From Saprospiraceae bacterium (GTDB taxonomy: Bacteria; Bacteroidota; Bacteroidia; Chitinophagales; Saprospiraceae), in contig JAHDGF010000011.1 of the NCBI GenBank assembly GCA_020627785.1, positions 1-64,000 on the forward strand: a DNA stretch of 64,000 bases, in the 5' to 3' direction. How positions within the stretch are numbered: the first letter of the stretch is position 1; each line of letters opens with the position of its first letter. Positions 50,803 through 60,500 of the stretch are shown here, piece by piece. The notes beneath the pieces are model-generated. The model saw only the letters and a list, made by a program, of their open reading frames with translations. It was not told where the DNA came from and did no database searches. The position numbers and the translations under genes were made by a program.

Positions 50803-51495
50803 ATGGCTAATAATATTGTCATAGAAACTAAAGGATTACATAAGACCTACGACGAGTCTAAGGTTCCAGTGCATGCCGTGCGCGGTGTGGATATAAAAAT
50901 AACCGAAGGGGAATTTACCGCAATCGTCGGTCCGTCCGGCTCTGGGAAATCTACCTTACTAAACATCATTGGTGGTCTCGATCAACCCAGCGAGGGAAGC
51001 ATCATCATTGATGGGCAAGATCTCTCAAAATTAAAGCCTAATCAACTGATAGATTTCAGGAAGAATAACATCGGCTTTGTATTCCAATCCTACAACCTTA
51101 TCCCTGTGTTGACGGCAAAAGAAAACGTTGAATTTGTGATGTTGCTCCAGAATCGAAACGAAAAAGAAAGAAGTGAGCGCACCAAAGAATTGCTAGATGC
51201 CGTCGGTCTTTCGGATAAATACGATGTGCGACCTACCGAACTTTCTGGTGGGCAACAACAAAGAGTTGCCGTTGCAAGAGCCCTGGCTCCAAAGCCAAAG
51301 TTTATTCTCGCTGATGAGCCCACTGCTAACCTCGATTCTACTTCAACTAGAAATCTATTGGACATCATGGCGCGCTTGAATCAAGAAGAAAACATAACCT
51401 TTGTCTTTAGCACCCATGACCAACGAGTGATAGAAAGAGCGCGGAGAGTGATCTCAGTCGAAGATGGAAAAGTTGAGTCAGACATTATCAAGTAA
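50803..51495 (+). CDS. LolD-like ABC transporter ATP-binding protein
   Basis: 230 residues. Walker A GPSGSGKST (43-51), Q-loop VFQSYNLIPVLTAKENV, signature LSGGQQQRVAVARAL (147-161), Walker B FILADEPT with D171 and E172, and H-loop FSTHD. The combination NLIPVLTAxENV with LSGGQQQRVAVARA is that of the MacB/LolD/FtsE group. It energises the two FtsX-type permeases encoded immediately upstream (10 bp gap), and the outer-membrane barrel gene follows 2 bp after its stop. Confidence 0.93.
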   Translation: MANNIVIETKGLHKTYDESKVPVHAVRGVDIKITEGEFTAIVGPSGSGKSTLLNIIGGLDQPSEGSIIIDGQDLSKLKPNQLIDFRKNNIGFVFQSYNLIPVLTAKENVEFVMLLQNRNEKERSERTKELLDAVGLSDKYDVRPTELSGGQQQRVAVARALAPKPKFILADEPTANLDSTSTRNLLDIMARLNQEENITFVFSTHDQRVIERARRVISVEDGKVESDIIK

Positions 51496-51497
51496 TC

Positions 51498-52667
51498 ATG
51501 TGGCGATCCTCCATTATTTTAGTAATTACTTTTTTATTAGCTACAGCTAGCCCGTCCTTTGCTCAAAAAGAAAAGAAAGAAAAAAACTGGTTCATCACTG
51601 GCTACATAAAAAATCTTCAATCCCTCACCTTTTTTGATAATCCCAATCTTATTTCTCCCTTGAATGATAATCTCTTGCATCAACGCTTGAACTATTCTCA
51701 TTTCATCGGAGAACATTGGCAGATTAAAGCGGGACTTCGTACTAGATTGTTTTTAGGTGAAGGAGTGAAGCTAAATCCGAATTACGGTTCGGATATAGGC
51801 GCTGTAGGTAACGACATCATTGAGCTTTCTGCTGTCTGGTTGGATAAGCCTGGAGTGGTCGGTCATTCCATAATAGATAGAGCCTTTGTTGAATATAGCA
51901 AAGGGGATTATCAAGTTAGGGTAGGGCGTCAGAGAATAAACTGGGGAATCTCTTCTATCTGGAACCCCAATGATCTTTTTAATGCCTTTTCATTTACCGA
52001 TTTTGATTATGAAGAACGTCCAGGATCAGATGCTGTGCTCATAAGGAAATATAATGGCTACGCTTCAAGTGTCGAGCTTGCCTTTAAACTGTCAGCAGAT
52101 CCTGAAAAATCTGTAGCTGGTTTACTTTGGAAATTTAATAAGGGGTCTTACGACATTCAATTATTGGGTGCCTACCACAAACAAGATTTGGTTCTTGGTG
52201 GAGGCTGGGCAGGCAATATTGGGAATGGATCTTTTAAAGGAGAGACCAGTTACTTCATTTCTTTAACTGAGGATCGAGACAATGCATTGGCATTGACCTT
52301 AGGGTATGAGTATCAATTTGAGAACAGCTTATTTTTATCGGCAGGGTATCTTTACAACGGGGCTGGACAGAAAAGTGGAAACATCCTCGAACTCTTCAAC
52401 TTTGAATTGTCTGCCAGAAATCTTTATCCATATCAGCATTCTTTGGTTGTTGGATCTTCTTTTCCTCTAAGTCCATTAATCAATGGGGGAGTATCTATCA
52501 TCTATAGTCCCAACGAAAATCACCCACTTTTCTTTACGCCTAATCTCGGACTATCCATGGCAGAAAATTGGGATCTCAGTTTGGTAGGGCAATTAGTATT
52601 TGCACAAGCGCAAAAATTCACCTCTCCGCTGCAAGCGATTTTTCTTAGGGTCAAGTATAGCTTCTGA
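51498..52667 (+). CDS. Outer-membrane beta-barrel protein of the DUF1302-like type
   Basis: 389 residues. A signal peptide (ITFLLATASPSFAQ) is followed by a series of alternating strands typical of a barrel, and the last residue is Phe (IFLRVKYSF), the usual outer-membrane targeting end. It includes the motif VRVGRQRINWGISSIWNPNDLFNAF, which is the DUF1302-like signature. In other bacteria DUF1302 and DUF1329 (LolA-like) proteins accompany RND exporters; here the pair goes with an ABC machine. It starts 2 bp after the ATPase stop, completing a trans-envelope set. Confidence 0.85.
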   Translation: MWRSSIILVITFLLATASPSFAQKEKKEKNWFITGYIKNLQSLTFFDNPNLISPLNDNLLHQRLNYSHFIGEHWQIKAGLRTRLFLGEGVKLNPNYGSDIGAVGNDIIELSAVWLDKPGVVGHSIIDRAFVEYSKGDYQVRVGRQRINWGISSIWNPNDLFNAFSFTDFDYEERPGSDAVLIRKYNGYASSVELAFKLSADPEKSVAGLLWKFNKGSYDIQLLGAYHKQDLVLGGGWAGNIGNGSFKGETSYFISLTEDRDNALALTLGYEYQFENSLFLSAGYLYNGAGQKSGNILELFNFELSARNLYPYQHSLVVGSSFPLSPLINGGVSIIYSPNENHPLFFTPNLGLSMAENWDLSLVGQLVFAQAQKFTSPLQAIFLRVKYSF

Positions 52668-52722
52668 TTTTTGGTGAAGTAGAATTGAAGAAAATATTTA
52701 GGAGTTATGTCCAATTTAAAAA

Positions 52723-54216
52723 ATGGAAAATAGAATTTATGGTATAGTCACAATTACAATAGCAGTATTGCTATACCTACTAGCATACAAGAGCTATAAA
52801 AAGGAAAATTATCAAATCTGCTTAAGCTACATTATACTTGCCGGTCTACTCCTACGAATATTTGCTTCAATGGATTTCTATTTGCACGATTGGGATGAGA
52901 GATTCCATGCACTTGTGGCAAAAAATCTTTTACAAAATCCATTCAAACCAATGTTGTACGCTAATCCATTATTAGAGTATGACTACAAAAACTGGGCAGG
53001 AAATCATATTTGGTTACACAAGCAGCCTTTCCCTCTATACTCAATGGCACTAAGCATGTTGGCATTTGGAAAAAACGCATTAGCTTTAAGAATACCTTCA
53101 ATATTACTAAGTACTATTTCTGTCCTTGCTACCTTCAAAATTGGAAAAATACTTGCATCGACTAAGGTAGGATTGTTAGCAGCTTTTCTCTTTTCAATGA
53201 ACGGTTTGATAATCGAATCGACAGCAGGAAGGGTAGCAACTGACCATATTGATGTATTCTTCTATTCTCTTGTAACTATAGCCGTCTATTTTTTATTGAG
53301 AAGTGTTGAGCGAAGCTCAACTAAATCTTTAATAATAGGCGCCATTATTACAGGATTCGCAATTCTGTCTAAATGGTTACCAGCATTAATTGTTCTTCCC
53401 ATTTGGTTAATCTACGCTTATCAAAAACATGATCTCAAGTATATTCTAAAGAATCTAACATTATTCCTACTAATTGTTTTAGCTATCGTTATGCCATGGC
53501 AATTATATATTTTAAAGACATTTCCACTCGAAGCTGCATGGGAATATGAATACAATAAAAAGCATGTTTTTGAGGGTTTGGGACCGCATGGCAAACCATT
53601 TTATTATCACTTTGGTAGGATGAGGATTATTTTCGGAGAATTAGTTTATTTACCATTAATCTGGCTAATGGCTACAGCGTACAAAGAAATATTAAATAAG
53701 AATTATTCTAAATCGATAATTGCAATTTGGATTCTAATACCTTATTTATTCTTTTCGTATGTAACCACTAAAATGCCAGGATATATTTTATTCTGCTCAT
53801 CTGCTATTTTCATAATGACAAGCATGTTTTTCTTTGAGCTAAAAAATTACAAGTCAAAATATGAAAAAATAAAAGTTCTATTTTTAATAATGTTGGTTGC
53901 TTTTCCTATCAGGTATTCGATTGAGCGAATCAAGCCATTTTCAATTAGAGACAGAAGCCCAGCCTGGATTAATGATATGAAACAAATTGATTCTAACAAT
54001 TCAAATCTTGCCGTTGTCTTCAATTGTAAATATCCAATTAAAACGATGTTCCATACGGACCTAGTCGCCTATGAAACAATTCCCAAAATTGAAAAACTCA
54101 GATCAATAAAATCTCAGGGCTATGAAATTTACATAGATAATTATAAGGCAGTAAAAGATGAATTGAGAAATTTGGAATTTGTAAATTACATTGAAGTAAC
54201 TGGACATAACAATTGA
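52723..54216 (+). CDS. GT39-family (ArnT/PMT-like) membrane glycosyltransferase
   Basis: 497 residues with about eleven hydrophobic segments. The catalytic acidic pair of GT39/GT83-type glycosyltransferases is in the first loop: FYLHDWDERFHALVAKNLL. The HKQPFPLYSMALSMLAFGKNALALRIPSILLS part matches the dolichyl-phosphate-mannosyltransferase-like domain. It transfers a sugar from a polyprenyl-phosphate carrier to a lipid, protein or glycan on the periplasmic side. The start is ATG 52723, 55 bp after the barrel gene; this spacing is wide compared with the upstream operon, so it may be a separate unit. Confidence 0.88.
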   Translation: MENRIYGIVTITIAVLLYLLAYKSYKKENYQICLSYIILAGLLLRIFASMDFYLHDWDERFHALVAKNLLQNPFKPMLYANPLLEYDYKNWAGNHIWLHKQPFPLYSMALSMLAFGKNALALRIPSILLSTISVLATFKIGKILASTKVGLLAAFLFSMNGLIIESTAGRVATDHIDVFFYSLVTIAVYFLLRSVERSSTKSLIIGAIITGFAILSKWLPALIVLPIWLIYAYQKHDLKYILKNLTLFLLIVLAIVMPWQLYILKTFPLEAAWEYEYNKKHVFEGLGPHGKPFYYHFGRMRIIFGELVYLPLIWLMATAYKEILNKNYSKSIIAIWILIPYLFFSYVTTKMPGYILFCSSAIFIMTSMFFFELKNYKSKYEKIKVLFLIMLVAFPIRYSIERIKPFSIRDRSPAWINDMKQIDSNNSNLAVVFNCKYPIKTMFHTDLVAYETIPKIEKLRSIKSQGYEIYIDNYKAVKDELRNLEFVNYIEVTGHNN

Positions 54217-54221
54217 GGAGT

Positions 54222-54245
54222 ATGTCATATTTCCTTTCATTGAAA
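54222..54245 (+). repeat. Short repeat and hairpin after the GT39 gene, copy 1
   Basis: CATATTTCCTTTCATTGAAA at 54226-54245 recurs at 54995-55015 as CATATCTCCCTTTCATTGAAA (one substitution, one insertion). In copy 1 the sequence folds: ATGTC (54222-54226) pairs with GACAT (54257-54261), and TCCTTTC with GAAAG-AAGGA inside. The two copies bracket the small secreted-protein gene. Confidence 0.5.
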
Positions 54246-54302
54246 GAAGGAGATCCGACATATCTCAGAGTGTAGACTTAACTAAGCAGAAAAAACGAAC
54301 AC

Positions 54303-54968
54303 ATGAAAATAATTTTTACCACAATACATTTCTTCTTGTTTTTAAGTCTTGTGTTTACTCAAGAAAATCATAAAATCGATTCGATTAGTATGGAGATATG
54401 TTTATCTGTCAATTCTAATCCTGATTTATCTGATAGTGAATTAGTAACTCTGATTCAAAACGAACACCTATCACCTTACTTAAAGACTCAAAATATTAAT
54501 GATCAAGATTCTATACTAAATCATATTTTATTGAGATCAGAAAAATTATGTTCTGAGTATAGTGCATTAACATTTCGAATTAACGAGAATAAAGGAGATT
54601 GGATACTATTAAGCCAGAAACCCGAATCAAGATTAGACGAATATTTATGTATGCAATTTTTCGAGAATAATAGTTACTACTACCTTGAACCGACAGGAGA
54701 CAAAGTCAATCTTGAAATTAAGGATGGCTTTTGGACGGATACTTTTATTGATAATACTTATTCTGAATTGAAATTAATTGAAACGGCAAATTGTGAATTT
54801 GAAATCCAATTTATAAGAAGTAATAACGAGATGAGAAAGAATTTTAGTAAAGTTGGCGATCGGTATCGCTATCAAATCTTAGACTATGAAAATGACAAAT
54901 ATTACATGTCAGTCGAGATACCAGGACAAGAACAATATTTTAAATTCATACTTTATGTAAATAAATAG
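54303..54968 (+). CDS. Secreted hypothetical protein
   Basis: 221 residues. A signal peptide (TIHFFLFLSLVFTQE) is followed by a mainly beta and acidic domain (EYSALTFRINENKGDWILLSQKPE, FFENNSYYYLEPTGDKVNLEIKDGFWTDTFIDNTYSELKLIE). Two cysteines in the first third could form a disulfide bond. No family was recognised. It lies between two copies of a ~20-bp repeat and is not close enough to the GT39 gene (86 bp) to prove an operon. Confidence 0.55.
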   Translation: MKIIFTTIHFFLFLSLVFTQENHKIDSISMEICLSVNSNPDLSDSELVTLIQNEHLSPYLKTQNINDQDSILNHILLRSEKLCSEYSALTFRINENKGDWILLSQKPESRLDEYLCMQFFENNSYYYLEPTGDKVNLEIKDGFWTDTFIDNTYSELKLIETANCEFEIQFIRSNNEMRKNFSKVGDRYRYQILDYENDKYYMSVEIPGQEQYFKFILYVNK

Positions 54969-54994
54969 CGATGTCAAAAAATTACTGTTTATAT

Positions 54995-55015
54995 CATATC
55001 TCCCTTTCATTGAAA
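54995..55015 (+). repeat. Short repeat, copy 2
   Basis: Second copy of the CATAT-TCC-TTTCATTGAAA element found at 54226-54245. It sits 26 bp after the stop of the secreted-protein gene. The surrounding 55016-55150 is AT-rich and no gene was seen in it. Confidence 0.45.
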
Positions 55016-55154
55016 TCAAATGAAACGGCATTTCTTAAAATCCGAAGTCACACATTAAAAAAATCAACCTTATATATATGAGCGAAGAAATAAAGAAGAT
55101 TGATTAAATAATTTTCCTTCTCTTCAATCATTCAGTTATCGTTGTCACAAATAA

Positions 55155-55185
55155 AAAGAACTTATGCAATGCATAAGTTCTTTTC
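55155..55185. terminator. Bidirectional terminator between convergent genes
   Basis: The arms AAAAGAACTTATGCA and TGCATAAGTTCTTTT are complementary over 15 bp about a one-base centre, so in RNA the loop must open a few pairs. A-rich sequence on the left and T-rich on the right suit both directions. It lies between the genes ending at 54968 (+) and 55213 (-). Confidence 0.8.
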
Positions 55186-55212
55186 TTTAAACTAATATCA
55201 AATAAACTTAGA

Positions 55213-55758
55213 TTAATCTAAGGTTTGATCTATGGTTGTATTTTTAGTCCATTGCCCATCGGTTATTTCATAAAAGGCAAATTCCTTTCCGTTGGGTGAA
55301 TAGGCACTTACAAAAGCAGTACGTTCACCTATTGCAGGTGTAAACTCAACCATCACTTTTTTAGCATTTAAGGTAGCTTTTCCTGCAGGTAATAATTCAT
55401 TCTTCAACCATTGGTTATCCTGTAGGTAGAAAAATTCAAATGCTCCTGCACCATTTGAAGCAAATAAGCTAGGTAGTGCGCCAGGTCCGCCAGCTATGTA
55501 TTCAAGATTTACTGGTCCTTTTATCGAAAGTTTTGGTGAAGGGAATACCTCATACTTCGTCCAGTTTCCTTCTCTCAGGTAAAACATATTCATTTCTCCA
55601 TTACTAGTAGAGTAGTTAATCACAGTCGGGGCACTCTGATTTGAGCCTGGAATAAATTGCACCTTGGTTTTTGATCCTTGGTTTGGTGACTGGCTACACG
55701 AACTCAGACTTAAGCATAAAAAGCTTACGTATAAAAAAATGTTCTTCTTTGTAAACAT
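55213..55758 (-). CDS. Lipoprotein with three short beta repeats
   Basis: 181 residues from the ATG at 55758. The ATG at 55803 would add 15 residues, but its codon lies within a perfect -7 promoter element (55801-55808), so it cannot be the true start. The lipoprotein signal is LYVSFLCLSLSSCSQ. Three units of ~50 residues follow, each ending in F-Y-x-x-x-x-G-x-W-x-K: MFYLREGNWTKYEVFP, FFYLQDNQWLKNELLPAG, FAFYEITDGQWTKNTT. It may form a small propeller-like or dimeric beta fold. Function unknown. Confidence 0.65.
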   Translation of the reverse strand: MFTKKNIFLYVSFLCLSLSSCSQSPNQGSKTKVQFIPGSNQSAPTVINYSTSNGEMNMFYLREGNWTKYEVFPSPKLSIKGPVNLEYIAGGPGALPSLFASNGAGAFEFFYLQDNQWLKNELLPAGKATLNAKKVMVEFTPAIGERTAFVSAYSPNGKEFAFYEITDGQWTKNTTIDQTLD

Positions 55759-55800
55759 CTGTTGATAAATTTTGGACTGAAGGTTATTCTTCAATTTGGA

Positions 55801-55808
55801 CAAAGATA
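55801..55808 (-). promoter_or_regulatory. -7 promoter element for the beta-repeat lipoprotein gene
   Basis: On the minus strand the sequence is TATCTTTG, a perfect TAnnTTTG element. A TTTTC run lies about 17 bp upstream at the -33 position. It settles the start codon at 55758, with a leader of about 35 bases. Confidence 0.6.
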
Positions 55809-56010
55809 GTAATTTACTTGGTTTGAAAACATAATTAAATTTTGCATATCAATGCGATGAATGGCCCCTAACGAATAAAATATCGGTTTCGTTTCCTCAA
55901 GAAAACCTTAATTCTGTTAAAAACTTCTTAAAGTGGACTTTTTGAGTTAACGATTAACGAAAACTGCCCGACTTAGGTGTAAACACATTATCAAATTAAA
56001 ATCAACGGCT

Positions 56011-57183
56011 ATGAAAAATTTATTTTACACAATTCTGACAATAAGCTTGCTTAGCAGCTGTAGTTCATTGAATAAGATGGTCGAAAGAGGAGATTATGAA
56101 TCTGCGATCAGATTGGCTCAGAGAAAATTGCAAGGAGATGCAAGAAAGTCAACGAAGAAGATTAAGTACTTGGAGGAAGCTTTTCACAAAGCATTGAGAA
56201 GAGACCTTGATGAAGTAAAATATCTTTCAGATAAAAATAGACCTGAGAATTTTGATGAGATATTTGCGATATACACGGACATCAAAAACAGACAAGACGC
56301 TCTAAGACCTTTATTACCTCTCGTAGGAAAAGACGGTTACCAAGCAAAATTTAAATATCTAGAAGTTGAAGGTTTGCTTCATGTAACATCTAAAAAGGCT
56401 GCCGCATATCATTATAAAGTTGCAAAGGACTTTTTGAGCAGAGCAGAAACAGGTGATAAGTGGGCTGCAAGAAAAGCTTACGACGCGCTCGACAGAGTGA
56501 ATACACATTACAGACACTACGAAGATGTAGGTGAGTTAAAGCACAAAGCACTTGATTTAGGTCAGACGAGAGTTTTATTGAGAAGCGAGAACAGATCACT
56601 AGTAAGTATGCCAGTAGGATTTGAAGAAGTAATGCTAGCAGTAGATATTCATTCTTTAAATGATCGATGGACGAAGTATTATTCTATGCCTCCAGGGCAA
56701 ATGGATGTTGACCTTGTGACTGAAATAGAAATTAGAGAATTTGTAGTAAGTCCTGAGCAAGAAAGAGTAAGAGAATATCAGGAGAAGACAGAAGTACAGG
56801 ATGGATTTGAATACTTCTATGATTCAAATGGAAATGTTGCCAAAGATACCTTAGGCAATGACATTAAGAAACCAAGAATGGTGTGGGTATTCGCCGATGT
56901 ACTAGAAGTGAAGAGAACGAAGGCAGCAACCGTAGGTGGCGTAATCAAATTTTACGACGCCAACACAAAAGAGTTGATCAAAGCTGAAAACTTTTCAGTA
57001 GAGTCTAAATTTAGAGATTCTACGTGCAGCTTCCGAGGAGATAAAAGAGCACTTACGTCAAATACACGTACCCGATTAAGAAACCATCCACGTCCATTCC
57101 CTACGAATGAATCTCTGGCACTGGACGCAGCAACGAAACTGAAAGGAATTTTTGCCTCAGAAATAAAACGCTTTGTAATCTAA
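56011..57183 (+). CDS. Conserved Bacteroidota-type lipoprotein
   Basis: 390 residues. The lipoprotein signal is FYTILTISLLSSCSSLN (Cys17). The first ~190 residues are helical and resemble tetratricopeptide-type packing (ERGDYESAIRLAQRKL, KKIKYLEEAFHKALRRDLDEVKYL, AARKAYDALDRVNTHYRHYED). The second half is mixed beta (VLLRSENRSLVSMPVGFEEVMLAVDI; VTEIEIREFVVSPEQERVREYQEKTEV; VFADVLEVKRTKAATVGGVIKFYDANT). No family name was recognised. It is transcribed alone between terminators. Confidence 0.62.
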   Translation: MKNLFYTILTISLLSSCSSLNKMVERGDYESAIRLAQRKLQGDARKSTKKIKYLEEAFHKALRRDLDEVKYLSDKNRPENFDEIFAIYTDIKNRQDALRPLLPLVGKDGYQAKFKYLEVEGLLHVTSKKAAAYHYKVAKDFLSRAETGDKWAARKAYDALDRVNTHYRHYEDVGELKHKALDLGQTRVLLRSENRSLVSMPVGFEEVMLAVDIHSLNDRWTKYYSMPPGQMDVDLVTEIEIREFVVSPEQERVREYQEKTEVQDGFEYFYDSNGNVAKDTLGNDIKKPRMVWVFADVLEVKRTKAATVGGVIKFYDANTKELIKAENFSVESKFRDSTCSFRGDKRALTSNTRTRLRNHPRPFPTNESLALDAATKLKGIFASEIKRFVI

Positions 57184-57216
57184 AGCGAAAGAGCATAGCA
57201 GATTGGAAATTGGAAT

Positions 57217-57258
57217 AAGGTCACCTTCTCACCGAAGGTGGCCTTTCCTTTTTATTTG
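57217..57258 (+). terminator. Terminator after the 390-residue lipoprotein gene
   Basis: Arms AAGGTCACCTTC (57217-57228) and GAAGGTGGCCTT (57234-57245), with one G-U wobble and a 5-nt loop, are followed by a T-rich run. Confidence 0.85.
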
Positions 57259-57577
57259 CAACCTTACCGTCATTTGGGCCTTTGAGCCTAAATGCTGCTT
57301 ATCAGTGGTTTACTTTCGTTTTCCCTTCTTGACATCCGGAACAGTACCTTCGATAATATTAAGGTAAATGCTAAAATTTTGCTTAGGCTTTGTATTAACA
57401 TATTATTATTTACCTTTATGTGAAATTAACTGATTCCCAACAGTATAACCGATGACCCACCCCCATATTTATTGGTATTAAGTCATCTATTCCAAAAAAT
57501 AGTGAAAGAAATTAGCTGCTTATGAATTAAGCGGCTTTACTAGCTATTACCTAAAATAATAATTGACAATCAAAGAA
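57259..57577 (+). promoter_or_regulatory. Leader region of the giant repeat protein with a candidate promoter
   Basis: No gene is seen in these ~320 bases. A candidate promoter is TTTG (57388-57391), an 18-bp spacer, then TACCTTTA (57410-57417; consensus TAnnTTTG, last base differs). That would give a leader of about 150 bases. No clear palindrome or riboswitch fold was found. Confidence 0.35.
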
Positions 57578-60500
57578 ATGATGCGACTGTCTAGAATTTA
57601 CCCGATTTTTTCTCTGTGCATGCTAAGTGTATCACTTTGCTTCGCCGGAAATCCATCTACCGTTCAATGGAGCATGGATCAATGTCATTCTAACATTAAC
57701 GATGGTTCCAACTATAGTTATGAAGAATTCATTCCAACCATCTTTAACTCGCAAGGATGTTCTCAATTAAGTATGTCTACACCAAACTTATATCGAGTAC
57801 ACCCCGATTTTAATCCACACTCCTGTACCGTTGGTGTCAATGGCTCAGTGGCTATGTGTGTTAATGCTTATGCTGGTTGCTATTTTCAGCCAGACATTCA
57901 GCAAGCGATTAGATTTGACATAACTGTAAATCCAGATCCGACGGGTCAAGGTAGATTGTCAGGTTTAGAGTTTTATGAACTGGCACCTGAAGAGTTTTCC
58001 TATTTAAATGGAATCAGTGGACCCAATAATTACCCAACTAAATATGCGGTAAGAGTTGTGGCCAATGGTGTTGAAGTATTTTTGCAAGAAGATATTCCAA
58101 CGACTCAGTCATGGACCTTAGAAACTTTTGACTTTAGCAACCATCCAGCCTTTATTGTCAACCAAGCAACTACGTTTAATTTTGAGATTCTACCTTACTG
58201 TTATGTAGGTAATGGATATGGAACTCACGCTTGGGATATAGATGAAATAAAAGTAACCTCTGCTTGTGGTGATGGAATTACCATCGGTGGAAACTTAACA
58301 ACAAATCAAGGAGCAACGTCTACTGATATTTGCATCAATAGTGCTTCAAACACAAATTCTGTTTCGTTCAGCCTAACTGGCGCTCATAGCCAATTAAGCA
58401 CCTACGTCATTACAGATGATGCTGGAACAATCCTTGCTTTTCCTGGACCTGGTCCAACCTTTGACTTTACAAATGCAGGGGCAGGCGTATGTCGAGTATA
58501 CCATATTGCACACGAAGGTTCATTAATCGGAGCAACGGTAGGAGCTAATATTCAAAGCATTACAGGGTGTCTAGACATATCTAATCCAGTAACGGTTAAT
58601 CGCCAAATTGCCATGGCAGGAACAGTTTCCTCTAATGGTGTTAGCGAATATTTTATTTGCAGTAATAATGATGATACGATAATACCAGCTACAGTTTCTG
58701 GAAATGTAGGCGCATTTAATTACTGGGTATTGACTGACGGAAGCGGGAATGTATTAGAAGTTAATACTGGACCTCCATTTGACGTAAGTCCATATACAGG
58801 CGTATGCTTTATATATAATATAAGCGCCGATTCATCCAATGATGCTCCGGCCGTAGGTCAGAATATAAATGCATTGAACGGATGTAAGGGCTTATCTAAT
58901 GGAATCAAAATAAATAAATTTAATGTTACTCCTAGCTCGATTACAACGACCGCTGGGCTTGATACACATACCATTTGTACCGGCTCAACCAACGGACTTC
59001 TCCTAGATGTAAATGTCTCTGGAGGATCTGGAGGTGAAGTCTGGATTATTACAGATATGAATGGTGTAATACAAGAAGTACAACCAACAGCTCCAATAGA
59101 TTTATCGAATGTTAATCTACCTACCTGTCAGTTATTTTTAGTGAGATCTTCAGGAAACTTAACCAACTTCGGTATTGGACTTCAAGTATCAGAAGTAGAA
59201 GGTTGTATTGAGACCTCAAATCCAATTACAATTTCTAAAACGAATATTGGTGCATCAAGCATTACAACCAATGGAGCTACCTCAATTGAATTGTGTGGTA
59301 ACAATGGTATGGCTTCAAATATTCCTGCTGAAACAACAGGAGGTTTTGGGTCTAATAATGCATGGGTATTAACAGATACGGCAGGAGATATCGTTGCTTT
59401 GCCAGCAGGACCTCCATTTGATTTTGGAACACTTAGTGAAGGTGTTTATCTATTATATCAATATTTCTATGAAGATCCATTTACTGGTCTGACCGTAGGA
59501 GAAAGTACGACGACACTTTCAGGATGCTTTGCGCAATCCAATGGAATTACTGTTAGAATATCTAACGTTTCTCCAGGAACAATTACGACTCCAGATGGTA
59601 CTGGAACCTTCGCCATATGTTCTGGATCAAATAATGCCATGAGCCTTTCTCCTGTGCTTACTGGGGTCATGGACTCTGGACAATGGTTGATTACAGATAC
59701 GAATAATAATGTAATATCTGTTCAATCTCTACCACTTTCATTTGCCAATATCAATGAGCCCGTATGTTTAGTGTATCACCTTTCTTCCGTTGGATCAACC
59801 AACTTAGGAATTGGAATTAACACAGCTGATCTTACTGGTTGTTTGGCATTGTCAAATCAGATTTTAGTAGATAAAACGGAAGTAGTTGCAGGATCAATTT
59901 CTGTAAACGGACAGACCAATTTATCAATCTGTATTGGGAATTCTTCCATGGCTAATTTTGAAGTAACAGCAACAGCAGCATCAGCTAATGATGTCACTTA
60001 CCTTATTACTGATCCAAGCGGAAATATTTTAGCAACACAGGCTGGAACTTCTTTTGATTTAAGTGGAGCAGGTTCAGGAACTTGTTACGTGTATCAATTG
60101 GCTTCTTCAGGTTCAATTTCAGGAAATGGAGTTGGATCAAACATTAGTGGAATTACAGGATGTTTTGATCTATCAAATCCAGTAATTGTTGAAAGAGAAA
60201 TGATCACAGCTGGTACGGTGACAAGTCCTATTGGCAATGTATGTTTGGCAACAGATAATGCAGTGGTTAGCTTTTCAGTGACTGGCCAACAAGGCGGAAC
60301 TGGACAGTGGTTAATCACCGATAATAATGGAATATTAATTACGACTTCAAGTAGTCCGACCATCGACTTTAATAATCTAGGCGCTGGTTTCTACAATATA
60401 TATTATTTGAATTCTAATGGTAGCGCGTCTGGCCTTACCGTTGGTCAGTCCATCGCAAATATCACAGGTTGTTTTGGATTATCAAATGCAGCAAGCATAA

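Noticed and set aside
55759-55803. Upstream ATG for the beta-repeat lipoprotein gene
   Set aside because: The codon lies inside a perfect TAnnTTTG promoter element, so it would not be transcribed as a start.
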